In this document: positions 1 through 7,085 of the stretch, piece after piece | Layout of the letters: the number at the start of each line of letters is the position of its first letter | Position numbering within the stretch: the stretch's first letter is position 1 | DNA from: JAZNUH01 sp045592225 | GTDB lineage: Bacteria > Bacillota > Clostridia > UMGS1883 > UMGS1540 | Direction of reading: 5' to 3' | NCBI GenBank assembly: GCA_045592225.1 | Contig: JAZNUH010000084.1 | Coordinates: forward strand, 1 to 21,964 | Length of the DNA stretch: 21,964 nt | The notes under the pieces: generated by a model | Told to the model about the DNA's origin: nothing | What the model saw: only the letters and a program-made list of their open reading frames with translations | The model's database searches: none | Program-made: the position numbers and the translations under genes

Positions 1-29
1 CTATTTATGCAAAGGAGATGAATAATAAA

Positions 30-218
30 ATGAAGGAAAAAAATAAAGATAAAAAGAGAAAGCCCGAATGGGAGCTATACCCCGATATTTCGAACACGGC
101 ATCAGCAAATGAATGCACCGGCCTTATGCAGACGGTACCTGAGGATGAGAATGAGTTGTTCTCCTATGAAAATCTACACAGTATGCAAACGCCCAAAAAA
201 TACGGCAACAAGAAGTAG
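30..218 (+). CDS. Small hypothetical protein, lysine-rich N-terminus
   Basis: This short reading frame encodes about 62 residues. An in-frame ATG exists at 18, but the AAAGGAG ribosome binding site (11-17) abuts it with no spacer, so the ATG at 30, about 12 bases downstream of the site, is the better start. The first dozen residues are nearly all Lys, Glu, Asn and Asp. The remainder is acidic and polar, with a core NECTGL followed by an acidic ENELFSYENLH stretch. There is no signal peptide or membrane segment. I have a loose memory of similar short CTGL-containing proteins in Clostridia, but I cannot assign a function. It is convergent with the minus-strand operon ending at yrzB, and its own promoter lies outside the window. 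Confidence 0.6.
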   Translation: MKEKNKDKKRKPEWELYPDISNTASANECTGLMQTVPEDENELFSYENLHSMQTPKKYGNKK

Positions 219-241
219 AGATATGAGATATGAGATATGAG
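219..241. repeat. Short tandem repeat, 7-bp unit AGATATG x3
   Basis: Three perfect head-to-tail copies of AGATATG start immediately after the stop codon of the small plus-strand gene and end with a partial AG. The following bases (TTATTAGTTATGA) look like a decayed continuation. It probably forms the left edge of the composite intergenic repeat that continues to about 420. Confidence 0.7.
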
Positions 242-420
242 TTATTAGTTATGATCTGACCTGCGGTCACAGTTTGCAGGGAACATCCTGCGTGTTGTTC
301 CGGTTGTGATGTGTTTTCAGGGTAAATAATTTATGCCGCAAGGCGATTCATTATTAATAAAACTCACCTCCTCCGTCAGCTTTCAGCTGACACCCCCTAC
401 GGCAGGGGAAGGCTTTTTTA
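242..420. repeat. Composite intergenic repeat with hairpins (dispersed, MITE-like)
   Basis: This stretch has no credible reading frame. It contains a perfect hairpin GTCAGC-TTTCA-GCTGAC (375-391), directly followed by a second one (CCCC 393-396 with GGGG 405-408), and the flanks CCTCC and GGAAGG can also pair. The block CTCCTCCGTCAGC...GCTGACACC...GGGGAAGGCTTTT, and the upstream TTTATGCCGCAAGGCG segment, resemble small palindromic repeats that I recall scattered between genes in gut Firmicutes. Only one copy is present here, so the dispersed nature is inferred and not seen. Confidence 0.5.
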
Positions 421-421
421 C

Positions 422-452
422 AAAAAAAGCCCGGAAGCTTTCGCTTCCGGGC
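422..452 (-). terminator. Rho-independent terminator after yrzB and 6S RNA
   Basis: A perfect 10-bp stem GCCCGGAAGC / GCTTCCGGGC (429-438 and 443-452) closes a 4-base loop. Read on the minus strand it is followed by seven T residues (422-428), the classic intrinsic terminator layout. It ends the minus-strand transcript carrying yrzB and the structured RNA. Confidence 0.92.
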
Positions 453-465
453 AAATCCCCGCAAT

Positions 466-653
466 GCCGGTTACACCTAATTTTTTAACCTGCCTGGCAG
501 GTGGGTGACATATTAACTGTTCCTGGGTTTCCCTCATACCAAACTCAAGAGAGTGTGGGGGGCATACACGCCGCAGTTAAAATCCGTCTCCCGTTCATAA
601 AAGTATCGGCTAAAATACTCGGCTTCTCGCACACCGCAGGGTGTATAACCGTT
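466..653 (-). ncRNA. ssrS: 6S RNA (RNA polymerase regulator)
   Basis: 6S RNA binds the housekeeping RNA polymerase holoenzyme as a promoter mimic. Here a region of about 185 nt between the yrzB stop codon and a strong terminator is closed by an end stem: 640-651 pairs with 468-477 (CGGTTA, a 2-nt bulge, CACC against GGTG-TAACCG). Inside are a nested helix AACTG/CAGTT (574-578 with 515-519), a terminal hairpin with a 4-base loop (543-554) and a small 3'-side hairpin (488-502). Near the 5' end the RNA reads CTGCGGTGTGCG (628-639), then AGCCGATA (604-611). From memory, E. coli 6S has CUGAGAUGUUCG and AGCCGAUA in the same order at similar spacing. Length, closing stem, internal bubble and terminal arm all fit. 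I see no clear separate promoter, so the RNA may start inside yrzB or be processed from its transcript. Ends are approximate. Confidence 0.78.
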
Positions 654-656
654 GAA

Positions 657-944
657 TTATTCCTCATCTTCTACAAATTCAAACTGGTCCTGCATACGTT
701 CTTTGAATATTTCAAAAATTCTCTGCAGTTCGTTTTCATCTTCAATGGGCTCTAAAATATCTTCGTCCTCGCCCGCTTCAATAATTCGCATAATCAGAAC
801 TGTATCCTCTTCCTCGTCCTGATTCACATCAACACCAACTGCATATCTGTTGTCCTGCTCTTCTATTATATCCAGAACTTCAAGGTGTAATTCATTTCCT
901 TCATCATCAAACAAAACAACTATATTTTCTCTTTCTTCCGACAT
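657..944 (-). CDS. yrzB: DUF1292 family protein YrzB
   Basis: This small, very acidic protein (about 95 aa) belongs to the DUF1292/YrzB family, whose molecular role is unknown. It shows the family pattern: an N-terminal VVLFDDEGNE strand, a central Y-A-V-G-V-D segment, a run of Asp/Glu, and a C-terminal helix ending in an acidic tail. An in-frame ATG at 953 lies directly against the AAAGG ribosome binding site, whereas the ATG at 944 has about 9 bases of spacing, so 944 is preferred. It then starts 6 bases beyond the ruvX stop codon. The ruvX-yrzB pairing matches B. subtilis (yrrK-yrzB) and supports co-transcription. It is the last coding gene of the operon, with 6S RNA immediately behind it. 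Confidence 0.88.
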   Translation of the reverse strand: MSEERENIVVLFDDEGNELHLEVLDIIEEQDNRYAVGVDVNQDEEEDTVLIMRIIEAGEDEDILEPIEDENELQRIFEIFKERMQDQFEFVEDEE

Positions 945-949
945 TTTTA

Positions 950-1363
950 TCATCCTTTCTTTAAATCCAGATAAGACTGCAGTATAAACACCGCCGCCAG
1001 TTTATCAAGTATACCCTTTCTCTTCTTGCCGCTGACATTTCCCTCTGCAAGTGTTCTGTGTGCCGCCGAGGATGAAAGCCTTTCATCCCACATAATAACC
1101 TCTTTGCCGCACCGCTGTTTTAAAAGCTCTGCAAATGCCTGGGTTTTTTCAGCTCTCTCTCCTATACTCCCGTTCATATTTTTAGGCAGACCCATTACTA
1201 TTTCGTCTACATTATATTCGGTAATATATTTGATTATCCCTTCAAGCTGCTTTTCTTTTTCCTTTTCGCTTATAACCGTTACAGGTTGTGCCGTCCAACC
1301 CAGTGCATCACTTACCGCTATTCCTATTCTGCTGTCACCGTAGTCAATTCCGAGTATTCTCAA
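950..1363 (-). CDS. ruvX: Holliday junction resolvase-like protein RuvX (YqgF family)
   Basis: RuvX/YqgF proteins have an RNase H-like fold and are implicated in 16S rRNA 5'-end processing and Holliday-junction resolution. The N-terminus RILGIDYGDSRIGIAVSD carries the first catalytic Asp, a central EIVMGLPKNMNGS loop is the family hallmark, and WDERLSSSAA carries later acidic residues. The length of about 137 aa is typical. No ATG is suitably placed. A GTG at 1372 lies inside the AAAGGTG ribosome binding site, while a TTG at 1363 has normal spacing and gives the usual family N-terminus (M-RILGIDYG), so I choose TTG. It lies just upstream of yrzB and about 40 bases below the HAD phosphatase gene. 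Confidence 0.92.
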   Translation of the reverse strand: MRILGIDYGDSRIGIAVSDALGWTAQPVTVISEKEKEKQLEGIIKYITEYNVDEIVMGLPKNMNGSIGERAEKTQAFAELLKQRCGKEVIMWDERLSSSAAHRTLAEGNVSGKKRKGILDKLAAVFILQSYLDLKKG

Positions 1364-1401
1364 TTTTATCACCTTTATTATACTTTATGTATCTATTCAA
1401 A

Positions 1402-2043
1402 TCAAGTAAAATATTTGTACAAGTCCGAAACATTTTTTTCAACATGTGTGGGGTTCATTGCAAGCATTTCGCTTTTGTCACCAAAGCCATATAAAATAGA
1501 TATAGTAGGAACTCCGTTTGCCTGTGCCGCTTCAACATCAAACTTTGTGTCACCAATCATAACTGCATTTTTGTTATCCGCCGCATCAAGTGCCGCTTTG
1601 ATTACCTTTTCCTTGTTGTCCAGACTTTTGTCAAGTGCCGCACCCACAATCTTTTTAAAATACTTTGCTACCCCAAGATGCTCGAGTATAATCTCGGAAT
1701 ACTCTGTAGGCTTTGCCGTTGCGACAATAACTTCTTTGCCCTTGTCATTAAGATATTCGAGCAACTCCTTTATGCCATCGTAGAGCTTACATTGAAGCAG
1801 ACCCTTTGTTGAATAGTATTCTCTGTATACCCAAAGTGCCTCCTCGGCAACCTCTTCACTTACTCCGCAGTATCTTTTAAATGAATCTCTTATGGGCGGA
1901 CCTATAAACATACACCTTGTTTCGTAGTCTAGCTCTTTGAGACCCATTTTTTCTATTGCGTATTTTACTCCCTCTGTTATTCCCTGCGAGGTGTTGACCA
2001 ATGTTCCGTCCAGGTCAAACAGGGCTGTATCGTATTTCATCAT
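1402..2043 (-). CDS. HAD-superfamily phosphatase, phosphoglycolate phosphatase-like
   Basis: This is a haloacid dehalogenase hydrolase that removes phosphate from a small metabolite. Motif I is FDLDGTL close to the N-terminus, with both Asp residues. The cap region is helical (subfamily IA). Motif II is the VATAKP segment, followed by a conserved Lys region (DNKEKVI), and motif IV is MIGDTKFDVEAA. The length of about 213 aa is normal for the Gph/PGP-like group. The TTG at 2049 is a poor start. The ATG at 2043 has AAAGG 8 bases upstream and overlaps the upstream stop codon as ATGA, showing translational coupling to the deaminase gene. The true substrate cannot be read from sequence. Candidates include phosphoglycolate and nucleotide or sugar phosphates. 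Confidence 0.88.
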   Translation of the reverse strand: MMKYDTALFDLDGTLVNTSQGITEGVKYAIEKMGLKELDYETRCMFIGPPIRDSFKRYCGVSEEVAEEALWVYREYYSTKGLLQCKLYDGIKELLEYLNDKGKEVIVATAKPTEYSEIILEHLGVAKYFKKIVGAALDKSLDNKEKVIKAALDAADNKNAVMIGDTKFDVEAAQANGVPTISILYGFGDKSEMLAMNPTHVEKNVSDLYKYFT

Positions 2044-3296
2044 CCACAAATCCTTTGCTTTGTTTTGTTAACCTCATAAATAATTTTTTCTGCATCAAGA
2101 GTTTTGAACTCTCCGTTTTCGTACAAAATTTCCCCATCCACAGCAGTACATACAACATCTGCCGACTTTGCGGCATATACGAGGTTTGCGCGTACATCGT
2201 GTATGGGCTGAAAATGGGGTTTATCTGTGCGTAAAACAGCAAAATCCGCCTTCATACCCTCTTTGATTTCTCCAACATCATCCATACCAAGCGCCTTTGC
2301 ACCGTAAACCGTAGCCATTTTAAAGGCTTCTGCGGCATCCATTTTATAAAGCAGTGCTGCAAGCTGCATTTCTTCAAGCATATCCACATTATTGTTGGAG
2401 GATGAACCGTCTGTGCCAAGAGCAATATTCATTCCCGCCGCCTTCATGGCAAGGGGATTTGAAATACCACTTCGAAGCTTTAAGTTGCTTGCAGGGTTGC
2501 ACGCCGCAGTCACACCCTTTTCTGCAAGAAGTGCCATGTCCTCGTCGGACAGGTGTACGCAATGCGCAGCAATACATTTTGTATCAAACACACCGGCATC
2601 ATACATAAGACGGGCTGGTGTTTTTCCGTAATCTTTAAGGCAGTTTGCGTTTTCTGTTGCAGTTTCGGAAAGATGCACATGACTTATTCCGCCAAGCTCT
2701 TTAATCTGCTCTGCACAACGGCGCAGATATTCGGGTGTGCAGCAGTACACCGAATGCATACCAAATCCCACAGTAATTCGTCCATCTGCCGCACCGTGGT
2801 ATTTACTGTAAAGCTTCATGTTTTCCGCCATGCGTCCGCTGTCATCAACGCCTTCAGCATCCCAGCTCTGCAGACCCCTGCTTATTTTTGCACGCATACC
2901 GCTTTCAATGGTTGCATCGGCAATCCTGTCACAGAACATATACATATCATTAAAGGCTGTTGTTCCCGATGCCAGCATCTCGAGTAATGTAAGCTTTGTG
3001 CCCCAATAGGTATCGTCGGGCGTCAGCTTATCCTCTGCGGGAAATATTTTTTCAAACAACCATTCATTCAGCTCCATTCCGTCGGCATAACCGCGTAAGA
3101 AACTCATGGGAACATGAGAATGTGTGTTCACAAAACCGGGTATGATAAGTCTGTCCTTACCGTCTATCACCCTGTCAGCCGTTATATCTGCTTTGGTTCC
3201 TATATACGCAAACTTATCATCTTCTACCAGAACATTTGTGCAAGGCACAAAGCTATCCCCCGACAGAACGGCTATGTTTTTAAATAAAATACTCAT
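2040..3296 (-). CDS. mtaD: 5-methylthioadenosine/S-adenosylhomocysteine deaminase-like amidohydrolase
   Basis: This metal-dependent amidohydrolase (418 aa, cytoplasmic) belongs to the MtaD/TrzA/SsnA group, which deaminates adenosine derivatives such as S-adenosylhomocysteine and methylthioadenosine. The metal-binding NTHSH motif provides His59 and His61. HVHLSETATE around residue 206 holds a ligand His and catalytic Glu, CIAAHCVHLS the next His residues, and LGTDGSSSNN around residue 295 the catalytic Asp. The N-terminal beta-sandwich and GxxxDFAVL C-terminal segment are typical. ATG at 3296 follows AAGGA with 7-base spacing, 2 bases after the mgsA stop. Close relatives include guanine or other purine deaminases, so the substrate is family-level inference. 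It may recycle products of SAM-dependent reactions. Confidence 0.85.
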   Translation of the reverse strand: MSILFKNIAVLSGDSFVPCTNVLVEDDKFAYIGTKADITADRVIDGKDRLIIPGFVNTHSHVPMSFLRGYADGMELNEWLFEKIFPAEDKLTPDDTYWGTKLTLLEMLASGTTAFNDMYMFCDRIADATIESGMRAKISRGLQSWDAEGVDDSGRMAENMKLYSKYHGAADGRITVGFGMHSVYCCTPEYLRRCAEQIKELGGISHVHLSETATENANCLKDYGKTPARLMYDAGVFDTKCIAAHCVHLSDEDMALLAEKGVTAACNPASNLKLRSGISNPLAMKAAGMNIALGTDGSSSNNNVDMLEEMQLAALLYKMDAAEAFKMATVYGAKALGMDDVGEIKEGMKADFAVLRTDKPHFQPIHDVRANLVYAAKSADVVCTAVDGEILYENGEFKTLDAEKIIYEVNKTKQRICG

Positions 3297-3298
3297 AA

Positions 3299-3715
3299 TT
3301 AATCCTTCTTTTTATTCTTCGGGTTTAAAATATCTCTCCAGTCAAGGTCACCTCTTGCAAGACCGTGTATAAGCACCTCGGCTGTTGCAATGTTTGTTGC
3401 AAGCGGAATGTTATGTACATCACAAAGTCGCAACAGTGCCGAAACGTCCGGTTCATGCGGCTGTGCGGTAAGAGGATCTCTGAAAAACAGTACAAGGTCA
3501 ATTTCGTTGTAGGCAATTCTCCCACCTATCTGCTGGTCTCCACCCTGTGGGCCTGACAGAAATCTCTGTACCTCAAGCCCGGTTGCATCTATTATAAGGC
3601 TGCCGGTTGTTCCGGTTGCACACAGATTATGTTTGTTAAGTATCCCTTTATAAGCAATACAAAACTGAACCATTAATTCCTTCTTTTTGTCATGAGCTAT
3701 CAGTGCAATATTCAT
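3299..3715 (-). CDS. mgsA: Methylglyoxal synthase
   Basis: MgsA converts dihydroxyacetone phosphate to methylglyoxal and phosphate, a bypass of lower glycolysis used when phosphate is short or sugar phosphates accumulate. The 138-residue length is close to the family norm. Visible signature segments are AHDKKK at the N-terminus (family catalytic His), TGTTG near residue 34 (phosphate binding), GPQGGDQQIGGRI with catalytic Asp60, FFRDPL with Asp80, and PHEPDV with His87. Its ATG overlaps the minD stop codon (ATGA). mgsA is often found next to the min and rod genes in Clostridia, so the neighbourhood supports the call. Confidence 0.95.
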   Translation of the reverse strand: MNIALIAHDKKKELMVQFCIAYKGILNKHNLCATGTTGSLIIDATGLEVQRFLSGPQGGDQQIGGRIAYNEIDLVLFFRDPLTAQPHEPDVSALLRLCDVHNIPLATNIATAEVLIHGLARGDLDWRDILNPKNKKKD

Positions 3716-4482
3716 AAATTACCTCCTTTTTTCAGTCCCTTTATTTTAAGCATGGGTACATTTTCCCCAAGCAACCTGTCAGCAATATTCCTGTAAGCTG
3801 CGCCTGCCTTTGACTTACGGTCACCTGTTACTGTTTTTCCGTCTGCCGCATTTACCATAACCTTTTCATCATCGGGTACTGCTCCAAGAAAATCAATTGC
3901 AAGTGTTTCTATAATCTCTGTCATGGCAGGAATAGCTTTGCTTTTTATGAGTGAGGGTCTTATTTTATTTACCACAACCCATTTTTGGCCTATTCCCATT
4001 TGTTCAAGTTTTTCGGTTATTCTGTCTGCATCACGCAGTGCTGTTCTCTCGGGCACTGTAACAACAATTGCGCTGTCAGCCGGTGCCGATGCAATCTCAA
4101 AGCCCTGCTCCACTCCTGCAGGGCAATCTATGATAACAAAATCATAGCTTTTGCGAAGCTCGGTGCAGAGTTTTACCATCTGCTCGGGCGTTACCTGATT
4201 TTTATCCTTTGTCTGTGACGCCGCCAGAACATACAACTCCGGATACTTTTTATCTTTTATTATTGCCTGTGCAAGACGGCATCTGCCTTCAAGTACATCC
4301 ACAAAGTCGTAAACCACCTTGTCGTCAATGCCCAGCAGTATATCCAGATTGCGCAATCCTATATCAGCGTCTACAAGCAATACTTTTTTATCCTTCGCAG
4401 CTAATGCAGTGCCGAGGTTTGCAACAGTTGTGCTCTTCCCCACTCCACCCTTGCCGGATGTTACCACAATAACCTTGCCCAT
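3712..4482 (-). CDS. minD: Septum site-determining ATPase MinD
   Basis: MinD is a membrane-associated ParA-type ATPase that helps place the division septum, normally by carrying MinC and often cycling with MinE. The deviant Walker A motif SGKGGVGKST lies at residues 9-18 with the signature Lys11. Switch I is VDADIGLRNLD (38-47), Walker B is VIIDCPAG around 119, and the C-terminus (LKIKGLKKGG) is the expected short basic amphipathic membrane-targeting helix. The length of 256 aa is typical. The start is supported by AGAGGTG 7 bases upstream. No minC precedes it and no minE follows; the neighbours are the PBP2 gene and mgsA. A small intergenic gap with a palindrome suggests its own promoter. 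Confidence 0.95.
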   Translation of the reverse strand: MGKVIVVTSGKGGVGKSTTVANLGTALAAKDKKVLLVDADIGLRNLDILLGIDDKVVYDFVDVLEGRCRLAQAIIKDKKYPELYVLAASQTKDKNQVTPEQMVKLCTELRKSYDFVIIDCPAGVEQGFEIASAPADSAIVVTVPERTALRDADRITEKLEQMGIGQKWVVVNKIRPSLIKSKAIPAMTEIIETLAIDFLGAVPDDEKVMVNAADGKTVTGDRKSKAGAAYRNIADRLLGENVPMLKIKGLKKGGNL

Positions 4483-4505
4483 AAGTTCACCTCTTACCGA
4501 ATTTT

Positions 4506-4537
4506 ATTATAATATTGTATCACATTTTAAAGTGATA
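4506..4537 (-). promoter_or_regulatory. Putative minD promoter with overlapping palindromic operator-like site
   Basis: The 69-base gap between PBP2 and minD is AT-rich. On the minus strand it holds a TATAAT-like -10 (4506-4511) and, just upstream, the inverted repeat TATCAC-N8-GTGATA (4518-4537), which covers the position where the -35 would lie. A -35 of recognisable quality is absent. This looks like a regulated promoter, but no binding protein can be named. Confidence 0.45.
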
Positions 4538-4551
4538 GTCCATATTTTTCG

Positions 4552-6582
4552 CTATCTTGTCAGTGTATTTTTCTCGGGTGCTGTTTCAGGTTCGGCATTA
4601 CTGTGGAAGTATGTTTCCAAAACAGCTCTTACCGCTCTGCCTGCCGCCGAGCCGTGTACACCATGTTCTATAACCGCACAAACTGCTATTGTAGGCTTAT
4701 CATATGGTGCAAAAGCCACGAAAATAGCATTGTCCGAGCCGCCTGCAACCTCAGCAGTACCTGTCTTGGCTCCAACAGGTATGTCAAATCCGTCAAATAC
4801 TGTGCTTGCCGTTCCAAGCTCTACAACGTTCTTCATACCCTCCAGTATAGCTTTTCTGTTTTCAGGGTCAAGCGATATCTGGCTTACTATTTCCGGCTTG
4901 ACCGAAGAAATTATTTCTCCTGTTTCGGGTGAACGCACTTCTTTTACAAGATGTACCTTATACCTGTTTCCGCCGTTTGCAATTGTTGCAACATAATTCG
5001 CCAGCTGTACAGGTGTAAACAGATTGTCCGACTGTCCTATCGCCACCTGAAGGGTATCGCCCGGCTGCCATACCTGCCCCGCTTCTTCTCGTAATGCAGG
5101 AGAAGTAAGTCTGCCTGTGCTTTCCTCTGCCGAAAGCTCTATTCCCGTGCTTTCGCCAAGTCCCATCAGCTTTGCATATGAATTTATGCTTTCTATTCCT
5201 GTTCGCCTGCCCACATCATAGAAAAAGTAGTTACACGAATTTTCAAGCGCCATTGATACATTCTGTGCGCCGTGTGTTTCTCCGGTACTGTTATAAATCC
5301 AGCATGCAGGTTTGTAGTCCGAATAAAAATCATACTTACCCTGATCCACTATAAATTCATCCGGCTTGATAACACCATCCTGCAGTGCCGCTATTGCGGT
5401 AACCATTTTAAAGGTTGAACCCGGCTCATATGCACCGCCAATTGCCCGGTTGAACATAGGCGCCCTGGGGTCTGCATACAATGAAGAATAATCCTCGTCA
5501 AAGGTGTTCACATTGTAGTCGGGGTAGGATGCCATTGCCAACACCTCACCCGTGTTTATATCTATTGCCACAATTGCTCCGCAATCGGCATCGTAGCCGG
5601 CACCCTCAGGCTCGTTAGCACTATTTACAATTACATAGTCTATTGCATCTATAAGCGCCTGCTCCGCAGATTTTTGCAGCTCCGCATCAATTGTCAACAC
5701 AACATTGTTTCCCTGTTTTGCCGCAGTATGAGAAGTTACTGTAACTTCACGTCCGTCAACACTCTGCTCAACCCTGTTTGTGCCATCGCTGCCGCGAAGG
5801 TCACTTTCCATAATTTTTTCTATCCCCTGTTTGCCTATTATATCATTCAGCGAATAGCCCTGCTCGCTTAAGACGTCATATTCATCCTTATATATTTTCC
5901 CCACTCTGCCCAGTATATGTGCAGCGGTGTTGCCGCCCGTGTAAACCCTCACGGGACTTGTAACTATAGCCACCCCGGGAAAGCTGCTTTTCTGTTCTTT
6001 TATCTTTGTTACTGTTATATCACTTACATCCTCCGCAAAGGTGTACGGCACGTTATTTGAAAAGCCCACCGACTCCATTTCATATCTCACACCAATAAGC
6101 TTACGGGTTACGTCGGCAGAATATCCTTCTATTTCATAGCGCTTTGCAAAAAAATCAATTACACCGCCGGCTGATTCGTCCGCACCAATATCATAGCCCT
6201 TTTTCCATTCTGTAAGCTCCTCACCCTCTGATATAAATGAATAGGGTGCGCTCACAGATACAGGAAAACTGTCCCGCAATGTTATATCATCCTGCTCCAC
6301 CATTTTACAAAGTCTTACAAGCATAGCATTCTTTTCAGCAGACTTCATATCCTTAACATAGTGAATCTGCACCGAGAAGCCTGTTTCATTACCTACAAGC
6401 ACCTTGCCGTTTCTGTCCATTATCTGTCCTCTCGGTGCTCTGGCGGTTGAGGTTTTAAGCAGTCGCTGCTGGCTTTGTTCATAGTAATAATCACCTTTTA
6501 CCACCTGCAGATTTACAAGTCTGCTTACAGCTGCAAGGCAGAAAAGAGCCAGCAAAAAATAAACAATTCTGTAGCGCATCAT
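4552..6582 (-). CDS. mrdA: Penicillin-binding protein 2 (class B transpeptidase)
   Basis: This is the elongation-specific D,D-transpeptidase that crosslinks peptidoglycan along the side wall with the rod complex. It has an N-terminal membrane anchor (residues 6-25), then the RGQIMDRNGKVL segment typical of the class B pedestal domain. The transpeptidase domain carries Ser389-T-F-Lys392, Ser449-Cys-Asn451 and Lys606-Thr-Gly608. At 676 aa it is a normal size for PBP2. The ATG overlaps the mreD stop (ATGA), with a GGGGGAG site upstream. The mreC-mreD-pbp2 order is standard, but rodA, its usual glycosyltransferase partner, is not in the window. Confidence 0.95.
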   Translation of the reverse strand: MMRYRIVYFLLALFCLAAVSRLVNLQVVKGDYYYEQSQQRLLKTSTARAPRGQIMDRNGKVLVGNETGFSVQIHYVKDMKSAEKNAMLVRLCKMVEQDDITLRDSFPVSVSAPYSFISEGEELTEWKKGYDIGADESAGGVIDFFAKRYEIEGYSADVTRKLIGVRYEMESVGFSNNVPYTFAEDVSDITVTKIKEQKSSFPGVAIVTSPVRVYTGGNTAAHILGRVGKIYKDEYDVLSEQGYSLNDIIGKQGIEKIMESDLRGSDGTNRVEQSVDGREVTVTSHTAAKQGNNVVLTIDAELQKSAEQALIDAIDYVIVNSANEPEGAGYDADCGAIVAIDINTGEVLAMASYPDYNVNTFDEDYSSLYADPRAPMFNRAIGGAYEPGSTFKMVTAIAALQDGVIKPDEFIVDQGKYDFYSDYKPACWIYNSTGETHGAQNVSMALENSCNYFFYDVGRRTGIESINSYAKLMGLGESTGIELSAEESTGRLTSPALREEAGQVWQPGDTLQVAIGQSDNLFTPVQLANYVATIANGGNRYKVHLVKEVRSPETGEIISSVKPEIVSQISLDPENRKAILEGMKNVVELGTASTVFDGFDIPVGAKTGTAEVAGGSDNAIFVAFAPYDKPTIAVCAVIEHGVHGSAAGRAVRAVLETYFHSNAEPETAPEKNTLTR

Positions 6583-7085
6583 ATAACTCTTCTCCCCCTT
6601 TCATCAAGCTTAACACGGGACGCCCATATAACAGGTCTGTACAGCAAAAACTGTACTACCGCAGTATACGCTGCCGCAGGTATCATCATACGCAATAGTG
6701 CGTACAGGAATATACCCTCGCCCCATATAACATAACTGAAGAAATAGTATACCATTTGGTATATAAGAGTTGCCGCAAAGGTAATACCTGCCGTTACTGT
6801 CGGCGTATTTTTATATGTCAGCTCAAGAAAAAGCCTTACTGCAAGTGCAATGTACAAAAATGCAAGGGTATGAAAACCAAACACCCTGCTCCAGCATATA
6901 TCCATTATCACTCCGGCACAGCCGCCGTATATGCCTGCTTCAACAAAGTCCGAGCTCAGCGCCATTATAATAACCGTTGCCAGAACAATGTTGGGTGCTA
7001 TTCCCAGTATTTCAATGTATGGACACACCGCGCTCTGAAGTATAAATACAACAAGCAGTGTCAGTGCTTTAAAAACATGTCTCAT
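6579..7085 (-). CDS. mreD: Rod shape-determining protein MreD
   Basis: MreD is an integral membrane component of the elongation complex, linking MreC and PBP2. The 168-residue protein is almost entirely hydrophobic, with about five to six membrane segments and short charged loops. The segment VEAGIYGGCAGVIMDICWSRVFGFHTL matches the family pattern of a Gly-rich helix followed by Asp and an aromatic stretch. Its start codon overlaps the mreC stop and its stop overlaps the PBP2 start, both by 4 bases, so the three are translationally coupled. Sequence conservation in MreD is low, so context carries much of the weight. Confidence 0.9.
   Translation of the reverse strand: MRHVFKALTLLVVFILQSAVCPYIEILGIAPNIVLATVIIMALSSDFVEAGIYGGCAGVIMDICWSRVFGFHTLAFLYIALAVRLFLELTYKNTPTVTAGITFAATLIYQMVYYFFSYVIWGEGIFLYALLRMMIPAAAYTAVVQFLLYRPVIWASRVKLDERGRRVI

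Noticed and set aside
219..241. CRISPR-like repeat
   Set aside because: The units are only 7 bp and contiguous, with no spacers and no cas genes in the window.
466..653. Riboswitch, T-box or tmRNA interpretation of the structured region
   Set aside because: It follows the last gene of the operon and precedes a terminator with no downstream gene to control. It also lacks a T-box sequence and a tRNA-like alanine acceptor end, and 6S architecture fits better.
501..755. Plus-strand open frame of 84 codons
   Set aside because: It runs antisense to the structured RNA and the yrzB end, has no ribosome binding site and has low-complexity hydrophobic content. It is a by-product of the opposite strand.
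1286..1783. Plus-strand open frame of 165 codons across ruvX and the HAD gene
   Set aside because: Both genes on the opposite strand have full motif support; this frame has no recognisable domain and Ser/Cys/Phe-rich antisense composition.
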